From: Pseudomonas asgharzadehiana
GTDB taxonomy: Bacteria; Pseudomonadota; Gammaproteobacteria; Pseudomonadales; Pseudomonadaceae
Assembly (NCBI RefSeq): GCF_019139815.1
Contig: NZ_CP077079.1
Span: 4,464,001 to 4,528,000 of the forward strand
Length of the DNA: 64,000 bases
Reading direction: 5' to 3'
Shown here one piece after another: positions 17,565 to 27,800 of this stretch; positions within the stretch are counted from its first letter, which is position 1, and every line of letters starts with the position of its first letter. The notes under the pieces are model-generated. The model was given only the letters and a program-made list of their open reading frames with translations, made no database searches and was not told the DNA's origin. The position numbers and the translations under genes were made by a program.

Positions 17565-18241
17565 GACGCACTCTCGCCGTCGTCCGCCGGGCCCAGGCGG
17601 TAACCGAGGCCGCGCACGGTTTCGACGATGCCATTCCCCAGTTTTCGGCGCAGGTGATGGATATGCACATTGAGCGCGTTGCTTTCCAGTTCGTCGTTAA
17701 AACCGTAGACGCTGTCTTTGAGTTGTTCGCTGGAGAGCACTCGCCCCTTGTTGTGCAGCAGGGCCTGCAACAGCGCCTGCTCGCGGCGCGACAAATCAAC
17801 CGGCTGGCCGCCGAGCAAGGTTTCGCGGCTGCTCGGGTCGTAGCTCAACCGGCCATGCTCGATCAAATTGACACTGCGCCCCGCCATGCGACGCAGCAAG
17901 GTTTGCAGGCGGGCGGCCAATTCGCGCAGGTCGAAGGGTTTGAGCAGGTAGTCGTCTGCGCCGGCTTGCAGGCCGTCGACGCGGTTGGTCACCGAATCGC
18001 GCGCGGTGAGGATCAGCACTGGAATCTCCAGGCCCTGGCTGCGCAGTTGTTGCAGCAGCTTGAGGCCATCTTCGTCGGGCAGGCCCAGGTCCAGCACCAT
18101 GATGTCGAAGGTCGCGGCCTTGAGCATCGCCCGCGCGGCAGCGGCCGTCGCCACGCGCTCGACGGTAAAGCCCTGGGCACCGAGGCCGGCCACGATGCCG
18201 CTGGCGATCAGTTCGTCGTCTTCACAGACCAGTACGTGCAT
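17561..18241 (-). CDS. dsbR: OmpR-family response regulator, DsbR-like
   Basis: 226-residue regulator: receiver domain (about 1-115) with the acidic pocket in CEDDEL, phospho-acceptor Asp in IMVLDLGLPDEDG, conserved Thr in LILTARDS and Lys in LLKPFDL; then a winged-helix DNA-binding domain (LSRREQALLQALLHN, HIHHLRRKLG). Its stop overlaps the kinase start by 4 bp, so they form one operon. It is divergent from dsbD. In P. aeruginosa the equivalent regulator activates disulfide-formation genes in response to copper; 11-bp-spaced direct repeats before dsbD are a plausible binding site. Confidence 0.87.
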   Translation of the reverse strand: MHVLVCEDDELIASGIVAGLGAQGFTVERVATAAAARAMLKAATFDIMVLDLGLPDEDGLKLLQQLRSQGLEIPVLILTARDSVTNRVDGLQAGADDYLLKPFDLRELAARLQTLLRRMAGRSVNLIEHGRLSYDPSSRETLLGGQPVDLSRREQALLQALLHNKGRVLSSEQLKDSVYGFNDELESNALNVHIHHLRRKLGNGIVETVRGLGYRLGPADDGESAS

Positions 18242-18350
18242 GCTGAACCCTTCATAAAAGATGGGGCGATTAGAGAAGCCGTGGATTAAGCGCGCATTAT
18301 GCCGTCAAAGTTCACAACACCCGGCAATCCCTACACTCTAGAATAGCGAC

Positions 18351-18371
18351 CGGTTAATCATCGGTTAATCA
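18351..18371. promoter_or_regulatory. direct repeats, candidate DsbR operator
   Basis: CGGTTAATCA occurs at 18351-18360 and again at 18362-18371, an 11-bp period as used by OmpR/PhoB-type dimers. It lies in the 176-bp gap between dsbR and dsbD, ending 46 bp before the dsbD ATG. Binding by DsbR is inference. Confidence 0.55.
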
Positions 18372-18417
18372 ACGCCACACATTGTGTGCCTCACTTGCAT
18401 CGAACTAAGGCTTGACC

Positions 18418-20145
18418 ATGCGGCATCTGTTTACCTTTCTGCTGGTGTTGTTCGCAGGGTTCGCCCAGGCCGCGCCGGGCAACCCGTTTGAGACCAAACC
18501 CGATTTCCTGCCGGTGGACAAGGCATTCACCTTTACCTCCGAACGTCTTGAAAGCGGCGAGACCCAGCTGTATTGGCAGATTGCCGACGGATATTACCTG
18601 TACCAGCAGCGCATGAAGTTCGATGGCCTGGCCGAAAAGCCCCTGCTGCCCCAGGGCGAAGCCCACAGCGACGAGTTCTTTGGCGAGCAGCAAGTGTATC
18701 GCCAGGGCCTGGAAGTGAAGATCCCGGCCGGCGTCACCGGCCAGGTCAAGCTGGGCTGGCAGGGCTGCGCCGATGCGGGGCTGTGCTACCCGCCGCAGTC
18801 GATCACCGTGGACCTGGGCGGCAACCCGGCAGTTGCGGCCACCACCCAGGCTCAGGACCAGAGCCTGGCCAGCGGCCTGCAACAGCGCAGCCTGGGTTGG
18901 AGCTTGCTGGTGTTCTTCGGGCTGGGCCTGTTGCTGGCGTTTGCCCCGTGTTCGCTGCCGATGTTGCCGATCCTCGCCGGCCTGGTGGTAGGCAGTGGCG
19001 CCAGTGCGCGTCGCGGCTTTGCCTTGGCCGGCAGCTACGTGGTGTGCATGGCGCTGGTGTATGCGGCGCTGGGCGTGCTGGCCGCCCTGCTTGGCGCCAA
19101 CCTCGCCGCATGGCTGCAAACCCCCTGGATCCTGGGCAGTTTCGCCGCGCTGTTTGTACTCCTCGCGCTGCCGATGTTCGGCTTCTTTGAACTGCAATTG
19201 CCGGCCTTCCTGCGCGATCGCCTGGACACCGTCAGCCGCCAGCAAAGCGGCGGCAGCCTGGTGGGTGCGGGTATTCTCGGCGCCTTGTCCGGCCTGCTGG
19301 TGGGCCCGTGCATGACCGCGCCCCTGGCTGGCGCGCTGTTGTATATCGCACAAAGCGGCAATGCGCTGCACGGTGGCCTGGTGTTGTTCGCCATGGGTAT
19401 CGGCATCGGTATTCCGCTGTTGCTGCTGGTGACCGTGGGTAACCGCTTCCTGCCCAAGCCTGGCACCTGGATGAACGTGCTCAAGGGCGTCTTCGGCTTC
19501 CTGTTCCTGGGCACCGCCGTGCTGATGCTTCGCCCGATCATCGGCGACAGCCTGTGGCTCGGCCTGTGGGGCGCGCTGGCGCTGGCGATGGCTTATTGCG
19601 GCTGGCGCCTGGCCCAGGATTTCGGCCGCGTGGCCATGCTGTTCGGCGCCGGCGCCGTGGTACTGGGTGTATGGGGTTGCGTGCTGGTGGTGGGCGCCGC
19701 CGGTGGCAGCGACGACCTGTGGCAACCGTTGAAGGTGTACAGCGGCTCGCGGGTTGCCGAGGCGCCGAGCGCCCATCAAGCCTTCATGACGATTAACGAC
19801 CCGGCCGTGCTGCAAAGCCAGCTCGACAGCGCCAAGGCCCAGGGCCAATGGGTACTGCTGGACTACTACGCCGACTGGTGCGTGTCGTGCAAGATCATGG
19901 AAAAACAGGTGTTCGGTAAACCCGACGTGCTCGACGCGTTGAAAGACGTACGCCTGCTGCGCCTGGACGTGACCGCCGACAACGCGGCCAGCCGCGAGCT
20001 GCTGAGCCGCTACAAGGTGCCGGGGCCGCCCAGCTTTGTGTGGATCGGCCCCAACGGTGAAGAACGCCGCGCCCAGCGCATCACCGGCGAAGTGAATGCC
20101 GATGCCTTCCTGCAACGCTGGACCCAAGCCCGGGACGCCCTCTGA
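18418..20145 (+). CDS. dsbD: thiol:disulfide interchange protein DsbD
   Basis: 575-residue inner-membrane protein carrying electrons from cytoplasmic thioredoxin to periplasmic isomerases. Signal peptide MRHLFTFLLVLFAGFAQA; N-terminal periplasmic domain with its Cys pair C117/C123 (CADAGLCYPP); eight-helix core with C178 (APCSLPMLPIL) and C298 (GPCMTAPLAG); C-terminal thioredoxin domain with WCVSCK (C488/C491). All three Cys pairs are present, so the relay should work. ATG at 18418 is chosen over a TTG at 18412. Its stop TGA overlaps the next ATG by one base. In P. aeruginosa this position is dsbD2. Confidence 0.95.
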   Translation: MRHLFTFLLVLFAGFAQAAPGNPFETKPDFLPVDKAFTFTSERLESGETQLYWQIADGYYLYQQRMKFDGLAEKPLLPQGEAHSDEFFGEQQVYRQGLEVKIPAGVTGQVKLGWQGCADAGLCYPPQSITVDLGGNPAVAATTQAQDQSLASGLQQRSLGWSLLVFFGLGLLLAFAPCSLPMLPILAGLVVGSGASARRGFALAGSYVVCMALVYAALGVLAALLGANLAAWLQTPWILGSFAALFVLLALPMFGFFELQLPAFLRDRLDTVSRQQSGGSLVGAGILGALSGLLVGPCMTAPLAGALLYIAQSGNALHGGLVLFAMGIGIGIPLLLLVTVGNRFLPKPGTWMNVLKGVFGFLFLGTAVLMLRPIIGDSLWLGLWGALALAMAYCGWRLAQDFGRVAMLFGAGAVVLGVWGCVLVVGAAGGSDDLWQPLKVYSGSRVAEAPSAHQAFMTINDPAVLQSQLDSAKAQGQWVLLDYYADWCVSCKIMEKQVFGKPDVLDALKDVRLLRLDVTADNAASRELLSRYKVPGPPSFVWIGPNGEERRAQRITGEVNADAFLQRWTQARDAL

Positions 20146-20990
20146 TGCTGACCCTGACCATCGGCACCTTCGCCATTGCGCTGAATCACATCCTGCTGAT
20201 CAGCGCACTGATTCTCGCCACCCTGGTGGGCTGGCGCGTGGCAAAGCGTGGCGGTGAGAACCCGGAGTCGGTGCTGTTCAGCCTGTTCCTGCTGGGCATG
20301 CTCGCAGCGCGCGTGAGCTTTGTGTTGATGTACTGGAATTATTACAGCAGCGACTGGTTGCAGATGGTCGACCTGCGCGACGGTGGTTTTCTCGCCTGGC
20401 CCGGCGTGATCGCCCTGGTCCTGGGCGCGCTGGCCTACGGCTGGCGGCGCCCGGCGCTGCGCAAGCCGCTGAGCGCCGGGGTGGTCACCGGCCTGCTGTT
20501 CTGGGGCATGACCAGCCTGGCCCTGAGCCTCTACGACAAGGGCACGCAGCTACCGCACATCACCTTGCGCACGGCCGATGGCCAAGAGGTGCAACTGACC
20601 GACTACAAGGGGGGCCCGCTGGTGATCAACCTGTGGGCCACCTGGTGCCCGCCGTGCCGCCGCGAAATGCCGGTACTGGAACGCGCGCAGCACCAACGCC
20701 CCGACGTGACCTTCCTGTTCGTCAACCAGGCCGAAAGCATGCAAAGCGTCAGCACCTACCTGGCCACGCAAGGCCTGACCCTGGACAACGTGCTGTTCGA
20801 CGCCAGCGGCCGCCTCGGCCAGGCCGTGGGTTCCATGGCATTGCCGACCACGCTGTTCTACTCAGCCGACGGACGCCTGATCAACAGTCACCTGGGCGAG
20901 TTGTCCCAGGCCAGCCTGGCCCATGCCATGGAACCCTTCGACACCGCCCCTGAAAGGAAACCCTCATGCCAAGCCTCCGCCACCTGCTGA
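20145..20990 (+). CDS. membrane-anchored TlpA-like disulfide reductase
   Basis: 281 residues. The N-terminal ~135 residues hold about four hydrophobic helices resembling a shortened prolipoprotein diacylglyceryl transferase-like membrane part (LNHILLISALILATLVGWRVAKR, then LFLLGMLAARVSFVLMYWNYY). The periplasmic C-terminal thioredoxin-like domain has LWATWCPPCRREMPVL with the active Cys pair at 168/171. The gene overlaps dsbD by 1 bp and dsbG by 25 bp, so translation is probably coupled. Expected role: a periplasmic reductase fed by DsbD, for example for DsbG or cytochrome c maturation substrates (inference). Confidence 0.88.
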   Translation: MLTLTIGTFAIALNHILLISALILATLVGWRVAKRGGENPESVLFSLFLLGMLAARVSFVLMYWNYYSSDWLQMVDLRDGGFLAWPGVIALVLGALAYGWRRPALRKPLSAGVVTGLLFWGMTSLALSLYDKGTQLPHITLRTADGQEVQLTDYKGGPLVINLWATWCPPCRREMPVLERAQHQRPDVTFLFVNQAESMQSVSTYLATQGLTLDNVLFDASGRLGQAVGSMALPTTLFYSADGRLINSHLGELSQASLAHAMEPFDTAPERKPSCQASATC

Positions 20991-21727
20991 CCCTGCTGCC
21001 GCTGATGGCGGCGGCCACTCTGGTGCAAGCCGAAGACTGGCCGGCGCCCATCAAACAGATCGAAGCCAAGGGCGCCAAGATCATCGGCAAATTCGACGCC
21101 CCCAGCGGCCTCACTGGCTACGCCGCGCAATACCAGAACCGCGGCATGGCCCTGTACCTGACCGCCGACGGCAAAAGCGTGATCGCCGGCAGCCTGTACG
21201 ATGCCCAGGGCAATGACCTGAGCAGCGCGCCCCTGGAACAACTGGTGTACGCCCCGATGGCCAAGGAAGTGTGGGCCAAGATGGAAAAAAGCAGCTGGAT
21301 CCAGGACGGCGACAAGAACGCCCCACGCACCGTTTACTTGTTCAGCGACCCCAACTGCCCGTACTGCAACATGTTCTGGGAACAGGCGCGGCCGTGGGTC
21401 AAAGCCGGCAAGGTGCAGTTGCGCCACATCATGGTAGGGATCATTCGCGAAGACAGCCCCGGTAAATCCGCCGCACTGTTCGCCGCCAAAGACCCGCAAA
21501 AAGCCCTGGAAGAACACGAAGCCGCCGGCAAAGGCAGCACATTGCAGGCGCTGACCAAGATCCCGGCGAATATCGAAGCCAAGCTCGAAGCCAACATGAA
21601 GTTGATGGACGAGCTGGAACTGTCGGCGACGCCGGCGATTTTCTACCTGGATGACAAGGGCGGGTTGCAGCAACAGCAAGGGGCGCCGTCGCCGGATAAG
21701 CTGGTGAAGATACTCGGGCCCAAATAG
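20966..21727 (+). CDS. dsbG: thiol:disulfide interchange protein DsbG
   Basis: 253-residue periplasmic isomerase/reductase that protects single cysteines from over-oxidation. Signal peptide MPSLRHLLTLLPLMAAATLVQA; N-terminal dimerisation domain (about 25-85); thioredoxin domain with SDPNCPYCNMFW (C131/C134) and the cis-Pro loop in LSATPAIFYLDD. The CPYC centre and long linker separate it from DsbA. The start lies inside the 3' end of the TlpA-like gene, behind GAAAGGAAA. Third gene of the dsbD operon. Confidence 0.94.
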   Translation: MPSLRHLLTLLPLMAAATLVQAEDWPAPIKQIEAKGAKIIGKFDAPSGLTGYAAQYQNRGMALYLTADGKSVIAGSLYDAQGNDLSSAPLEQLVYAPMAKEVWAKMEKSSWIQDGDKNAPRTVYLFSDPNCPYCNMFWEQARPWVKAGKVQLRHIMVGIIREDSPGKSAALFAAKDPQKALEEHEAAGKGSTLQALTKIPANIEAKLEANMKLMDELELSATPAIFYLDDKGGLQQQQGAPSPDKLVKILGPK

Positions 21728-21743
21728 GCCGTGCCTGGGCGGG

Positions 21744-21824
21744 CGCTATCGGGGGCAAGCCCTCTTCCACAGGTTGACTGTGAATACACTCAAACTGTGG
21801 AAGAGGGCATGCCCCCGATGAGGC
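21744..21824. repeat. REPIN between convergent dsbG and pvdL
   Basis: Inverted REP arms at 21744-21771 (GCTATCGGGGGCAAGCCC then TCTTCCACA) and 21796-21824 (TGTGGAAGAGGGCATGCCCC then CGATGAGGC), with a short AT-rich spacer. The arms would fold into a long hairpin and may end both converging transcripts. Confidence 0.85.
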
Positions 21825-21842
21825 CCTGACAGGCAACCAAAT

Positions 21843-24800
21843 CTACAGCCCTTCCAACTCCGCCATCAGGTCACTCAACCGATCCGCCTTCTGCGCGCTG
21901 ATCTCGTTGGCCGCCAGCCCATCAATGTATTCGGCCAACTGCGCCACCGTGCTGCACTCGAACATTGCCCGCAACGGCACATCGCGCTGTAGCGTCTTCT
22001 GTACCCGCGAGGCGATCTGCGTGGCCAGCAACGAGTGCCCGCCCAGTTCGAAAAAGTTGTCCTGCACACCGACTTTTTCGACTTTCAGCACTTCGGCCCA
22101 GATGGCGGCCAACGTGGTTTCCAGTTCGTTGCGTGGCGCCAGGTAATCCTGGCCCTGCAACTGGCCGATCTCCAGCGCCGGCAGGGCCTTGCGGTCGAGT
22201 TTGCCGTTGGCGTTGAGCGGCAGGCGCTCCAGCCACAGCCAGTGCAGCGGCACCATGTATTCCGGCAGTTCGGCACGCAGGCGTTGCTTGATACGGTCCA
22301 GGCGTTCGCCTGAACTCAGCGTTTCATCAGTTGGCACCAGATAACCCACCAGATGCCTGCCATTGGCGCCGTCCTGGACGCCGACCGCCGCGTCACGCAC
22401 TTCGGGTTGCTCGTGCAGGCGCGCTTCGATTTCGCCCAGTTCGATGCGGTAGCCGCGAATCTTCACCTGATGGTCGATCCGCCCGACGTATTCCAGCACA
22501 CCGTCGCTGCGGCGGCGGGCCAGGTCCCCCGTGCGGTACACACGTTCCCCCGGCGCACCGAACGGGTTCGGCACAAACACCTGGGCGGTGCGCAGCGGGT
22601 CGCTGACATAACCGCGCCCTACCCCGGTACCGGCCACGCACAACTCGCCCACCGCCCCTTGAGGCACCAACTCCAGCGCGCCATCGAGCAGGTACAAACG
22701 GTTGTTGTCAGTGGGCGTGCCGATCGGCAAGTAGGTGCCTCGGGTCGACGCCAGGTCGACGCGGAAGAACGCCACGTCATCCGAGCATTCCGCCGGGCCA
22801 TACGCATTCACCAGGCCGATCTGCGGGTAACGCAGCAACCATTGGTGCGCCAGCTCCGGTGGCATGGCTTCGCCGGTGGGCAGCATCCAGCGCAGGCCGT
22901 CGAGGCTGATGCGGTCCTGGGCGAGCATGCCCTGGATCAGCGACGGCACGCTCTCCAGCACAGTGATGCCCTGGGCCTGCACATGTGCGAGCAAGCCCTG
23001 GGGGTCATGGGCGATGCTGTTCGGCACAATGTCCACCCGCGCGCCGAACAGCGGCGCGGCAAGGAATTGCCACACGGAAATATCGAAACTTTGCGAGGCC
23101 GTCTGAGCGATCACATCCGCCGCGCTCAGGTCCAGGTAGGGCAGTTTGCTCAACTGGTTATTGAGCATGCCGCGCTGTTCAACCATCACGCCTTTGGGCA
23201 GGCCGGTGGAACCCGAGGTGTAGATCACATAGGCGAGGTTGTCCGGGCCACTGTAGATACCCGGGTTCTGCTCTGATGCCGCCAGCGTTTCCCATACCAG
23301 CAACGTCGGCCGAATCGCACAGCCCAATTGCGCCAGCAGTTCCAGTGCCTGCTCGTGGCACGCCTCGGTGCATACCAGCAACGGCGTGCGGCTCAAATCG
23401 ATAATGCGGCTCAGACGCTGGCTTGGCAGGCCGGGGTCCAGCGGCAAGTAACCGGCACCGGCCTTGAAGCTGCCGATGATCATGCCCAGCAGGTCCAGGT
23501 TGCGCTCGGCCAGCAACGCCACCGGCTGATCCAGGCCGACGCCCGCCGCGACCAGCGCATGACCCAAGCCGTTACTGCGACGGTTGAGTTCGTCAAAGCT
23601 CCAGTGCCGGCCCAGGCAACTGGCCGCGATCCGCTGCGGATGCGCGGCCACTTGCGCTTCGAACAGCTCGACATAACTACGCGCCAACGGGTAGTCGTGC
23701 TCACTCTGGTTGCAGCCTTCCACCAGGAACTCGCGTTCCTGCTCGCCGATCAGCGGCAGGTCGGCCATGTCGCCATGGAAGCCTTGCACCAGCGCCAGCA
23801 GCAAGCGCTTGAACTCGCCGAGCATGCCTTGCACGGTGGTTTCGTCAAAATAACGCTGGTCATACGACAAGTGCAGGCCGAGGTCATCACCGGGGTAGCA
23901 CACGGCGGTCAACGGGAAGTTGGTGTGGGTGCGGCCGGAGTCCGAGGTGGCGTTCAGGCTTTGCGCACGGTCCAGCACCGAGGTTTCCACAGGGGCGTTT
24001 TCGAACACGAACAGGCTGTCGAACAACGGTTGGCCCTTGGGCAGTTCGCTGTGTTCCTGGATCGTCACCAGCGGCAGGTATTCGTACTCGCGCAGCTGCA
24101 TATTGCTGTCGAGCAGGTCGCTCAGCCACTGGCGCACGCTGCACCGCTGGTCATCCTCGGGCAGTTTCACGCGCAGCGCGACGCTGTTGATGAACAGGCC
24201 GACGGTGCGTTGCATCTCTGGCATGTCTACCGGGCGACCGGCCACGGTGACGCCGAACAGCACGTCACGCTCCCCGCTCAAGCGCCGCAATACCAAGGCC
24301 CAGGCCGCTTGGGCGAAGGTGTTTACGGTGAGCTGATGGGCCTGGGCCAATTCGCGCAGTTGCACGCCATCAGCGGCGTCGAGGCGGGTGTAACAATCGC
24401 CCACTACCATGCCACCGCTGTGGCCGGCGTGTTCACGCAGGAACGGCCGGTCACTCGGGATCGACGTGGTGCGCTCGAAACCCTGTAGGTTGTGTTGCCA
24501 CCACTGGCGGGCCTCATTCAGGTTCTGGCGTTGCAGCCAGGCGATGTAGTCGCGGTAGCGCGGCGGCGTGGCCAGTTGCGCGTCGCGGCCTTCACCGAGC
24601 GCCAGGTAGATTTCGAAGAAGTCATTCATCAGCAGCGAACGGCACCAGGCATCGATCAGAATGTGGTGGTTGCTCATCATGAACCAGTAGCGCGCTTCGC
24701 CGACGCGGATCAGGCGCAGGTGGAACGGCGCCTGGTTGAGCAGATCGAAACCGGCTTCGCGCTCGGCTTTGAGCAGCGCTTGCAGGCGCGGCTCCTGCTC

Positions 24801-27800
24801 GGCCTCAGGCGCGGCGCTCCAATCGAGATATTCAATGGGCGTGCTGCCCGGTGTGTGGATCACTTGCAGCATGTCTTCGCCGACGTTCCAGCAGAACGAG
24901 GCGCGCAGGGCTTCGTGACGGGCGATCACCGCGTGCCAGGCCTGGGCGAAACGCTCAGGGTCCAACGCGCTGTTGATACGGTAGCGGTCCTGCATGTAAT
25001 ACAGGCCGGTACCCGGTTCCAGCAAGGTGTGCAGCAGCAGGCCTTCCTGCATCGGGGTCAGCGGGTAGACGTCTTCGATGGCATTGGCCGGTACCGGCAA
25101 CGCATCCAGTTGCGGCTGGGTCAGGTGCGCCAGGGGGAAGTCGGACGGGGTGAGGCCGCCGGCATCGTCCTGAAGGCAGTGGGCAATCAGGCTTTGCAGC
25201 TCAGCCAGGTACGCCCCGGCCAATTCGCGGACGGTGTGGGCGTCGTGGCGTTCGCGGCTGAAGGTCCAGCGCAGCACCAGTTCCCCGCCGTACACCTGGC
25301 TGTCGACGCTCAGTTGATTGGGCAGCGGCGCGTCCGGGTCATGGGCCAGGCCGGCAGGCTCCTCCAGCGGATGGAACAGCGCATCGCCGCCGAAGCTCTG
25401 GTCGAACTGGCCGAGGTAGTTGAAGGTGATGTCGGCGGTTGGCAACGCCGCCAGGGTCCGCCTGCACAGGTCGTCCGCCAGGTAACGCAGCACGCCATAG
25501 CCGAGGCCCTTGTGCGGCACGCCGCGCAGTTGTTCCTTGATCGCCTTGATCGAGGCGCCCTGCTCCGCTTGCGGGGTCAGGCGCAATGGATAGGCGCTGG
25601 TGAACCAGCCGACGCTGCGGGTCAGGTCGATCTCATCGAACAGGGGTTCACGGCCGTGGCCCTCCAGTTGGATCAGAGCCGATGCATGCCCGCTCCAGCG
25701 GCACAGCACGCGGGCCAAGGCGGTCAGCAGCAGGTCGTTGACCTGGGTGCGGTAGGCGCTCGGCGCTTGTTGCAGCAATTGGCGGGTGTGTTCGGCGCCC
25801 AGGCGCACGCTGACGGTCTCGGCATCGCGATTACGCAACGTACCGTGCGCACGGTCCACCGGTAACGCCACAGCGGGCCCGGCCAATTGCTGCTGCCACA
25901 CCGTCAGTTCTTCGCGCAGGGATTCGCTGCCCGCATACGCCTGCAAGCGCGCGGCCCAGTCACGCAGGGCGCTGGTCTTGGCCGGCAGGTTCACCGACTG
26001 GCCGTCGCTCAATTGGCGATAGACGTTCTGCAGGTCTTCGAGCAACACACGCCACGACACACCGTCCACCACCAGGTGATGGATCGCGATCAGCAGGCGT
26101 TGCTGGCCGTCGGGGCCATCCACCAGCAAGGCGCGCAGCAGCGGGCCGTGTGCCAGGTCGAGGCTGCGCTGGGTGTCGGTGAACAGCGCGGCGCATTGAT
26201 CCATATCGCGCACATGCGCCTGCATCAGCACGCCGCCCTGGGGCACGGCCAAGTGTTCGGCGTGCCACTGGGCGTCCCGCTGCGTGAAGCTCAGGCGCAG
26301 GGCATCGTGGTGTTCGAGCACGGCCAGCAGCGCTTGCTCCAGGCGCTGGGGGTCGAGCAGTTGCAGCGGCTTGAGCAGCAGGGCCTGGTTCCAGTGCTGG
26401 CGATCAGGAATATCGGTGTCGAAGAACCAATGCTGGATGGGCGTCAGGCCCGAGCTGCCGGTGAGCACGCCTTGCTCAGCCGTGACGCGCTCGGAGCGCG
26501 TGGCGACGGCGGCCAGGGTGCGCACCGTCTGGTGCTGGAACAGGTCGCGCGGGCTGAAATGAACCCCGGCCTGGCGCGCGCGGCTGACCACTTGGATCGA
26601 CAGGATCGAGTCGCCACCCAGCTCGAAAAAGTTATCGTCCAGGCCGACTTGCCGCACGTTCAACACCGCGCACCAGATCGCGGCCAGGGTTTGCTCCAAC
26701 TCGCTGCGTGGCGCCACGTACTGCTGACGATTGGCCTCGGCGTCCGGTTGCGGCAAGGCGCGGCGGTCGAGTTTGCCGTTGGCGGTCAGCGGCATGGCAT
26801 CCAGCACGATCAGGTGCGCAGGGACCATGTAGTCCGGCAGTTGCGCCTTGAGGTGGGCCTTCAACGCATCGCGCAGCGTGACCGGCGCCTGGTCGCTGAC
26901 CAGGTACGCCACGAGCTGCTTGCCGCTTGGCGAGTCGAGCGCCAGCACCACGGCTTCGCGCACGGCCGGATGTTCCAGCAGGCGGGTTTCGATCTCGCCC
27001 AACTCGATACGGAAGCCGCGAATCTTCACCTGATGGTCGATCCGCCCCAGGTATTCCACCAGACCATCGGCGCGTTGGCGCACCAGGTCACCGGTGCGGT
27101 ACAGACGGCCGCCCCGGGTGCTGAACGGATCGGCCACAAAGCGTTCCGCCGTCATGCCCGGACGCTGGTGGTAACCCTGGGCCAGGCCGGCACCGCCGAC
27201 GTACAGCTCGCCGGTCGCGCCTTGCGGTACCAACGCCAGGTCGGCGTCGAAAATATACGCCACGCGGTCACCGATAATGCTGCCGATCGGCACGCTGCCG
27301 GCGCCCTCCTCCAACTGCTGCGGCGCCAGGCAGGCCAGCGGCATCACCACGGTTTCGGTCGGGCCATAGGCGTTGAAAAACACCTGGGGCTGGAATGCCG
27401 CACGGATGCGCTGCAAATGCTCGCCGGTCAGCGCCTCGCCACCGGTGATGCACATGCGCACCGGCAGGGTTTGTTGCTGGGTCGCCAGCCATTGCGCCAA
27501 CTGGCTGCCATAGCTGGGGGTAAAGCCAAGGACATTGATGCGATGGGCACGGATCAGCCCGCAGATTTCTTCGGCATCCCACTGCCCCTGGGCACGCAAC
27601 ACTACCTGCGCGCCGCTGAGCAACGGCACCAGCAAACGCTCGGTGGCGGCGTCGAAGTTGATCGAATAGAAATGCAGCTCGCAATCATCCGGGCGCATGC
27701 CGAAGCGTTCGATCACCGCCTGGCAATGCATAGCGATTTCGCCGTGAGAGACCACCACGCCTTTTGGCTTGCCGGTGGAGCCGGAGGTGTAGATCAGGTA

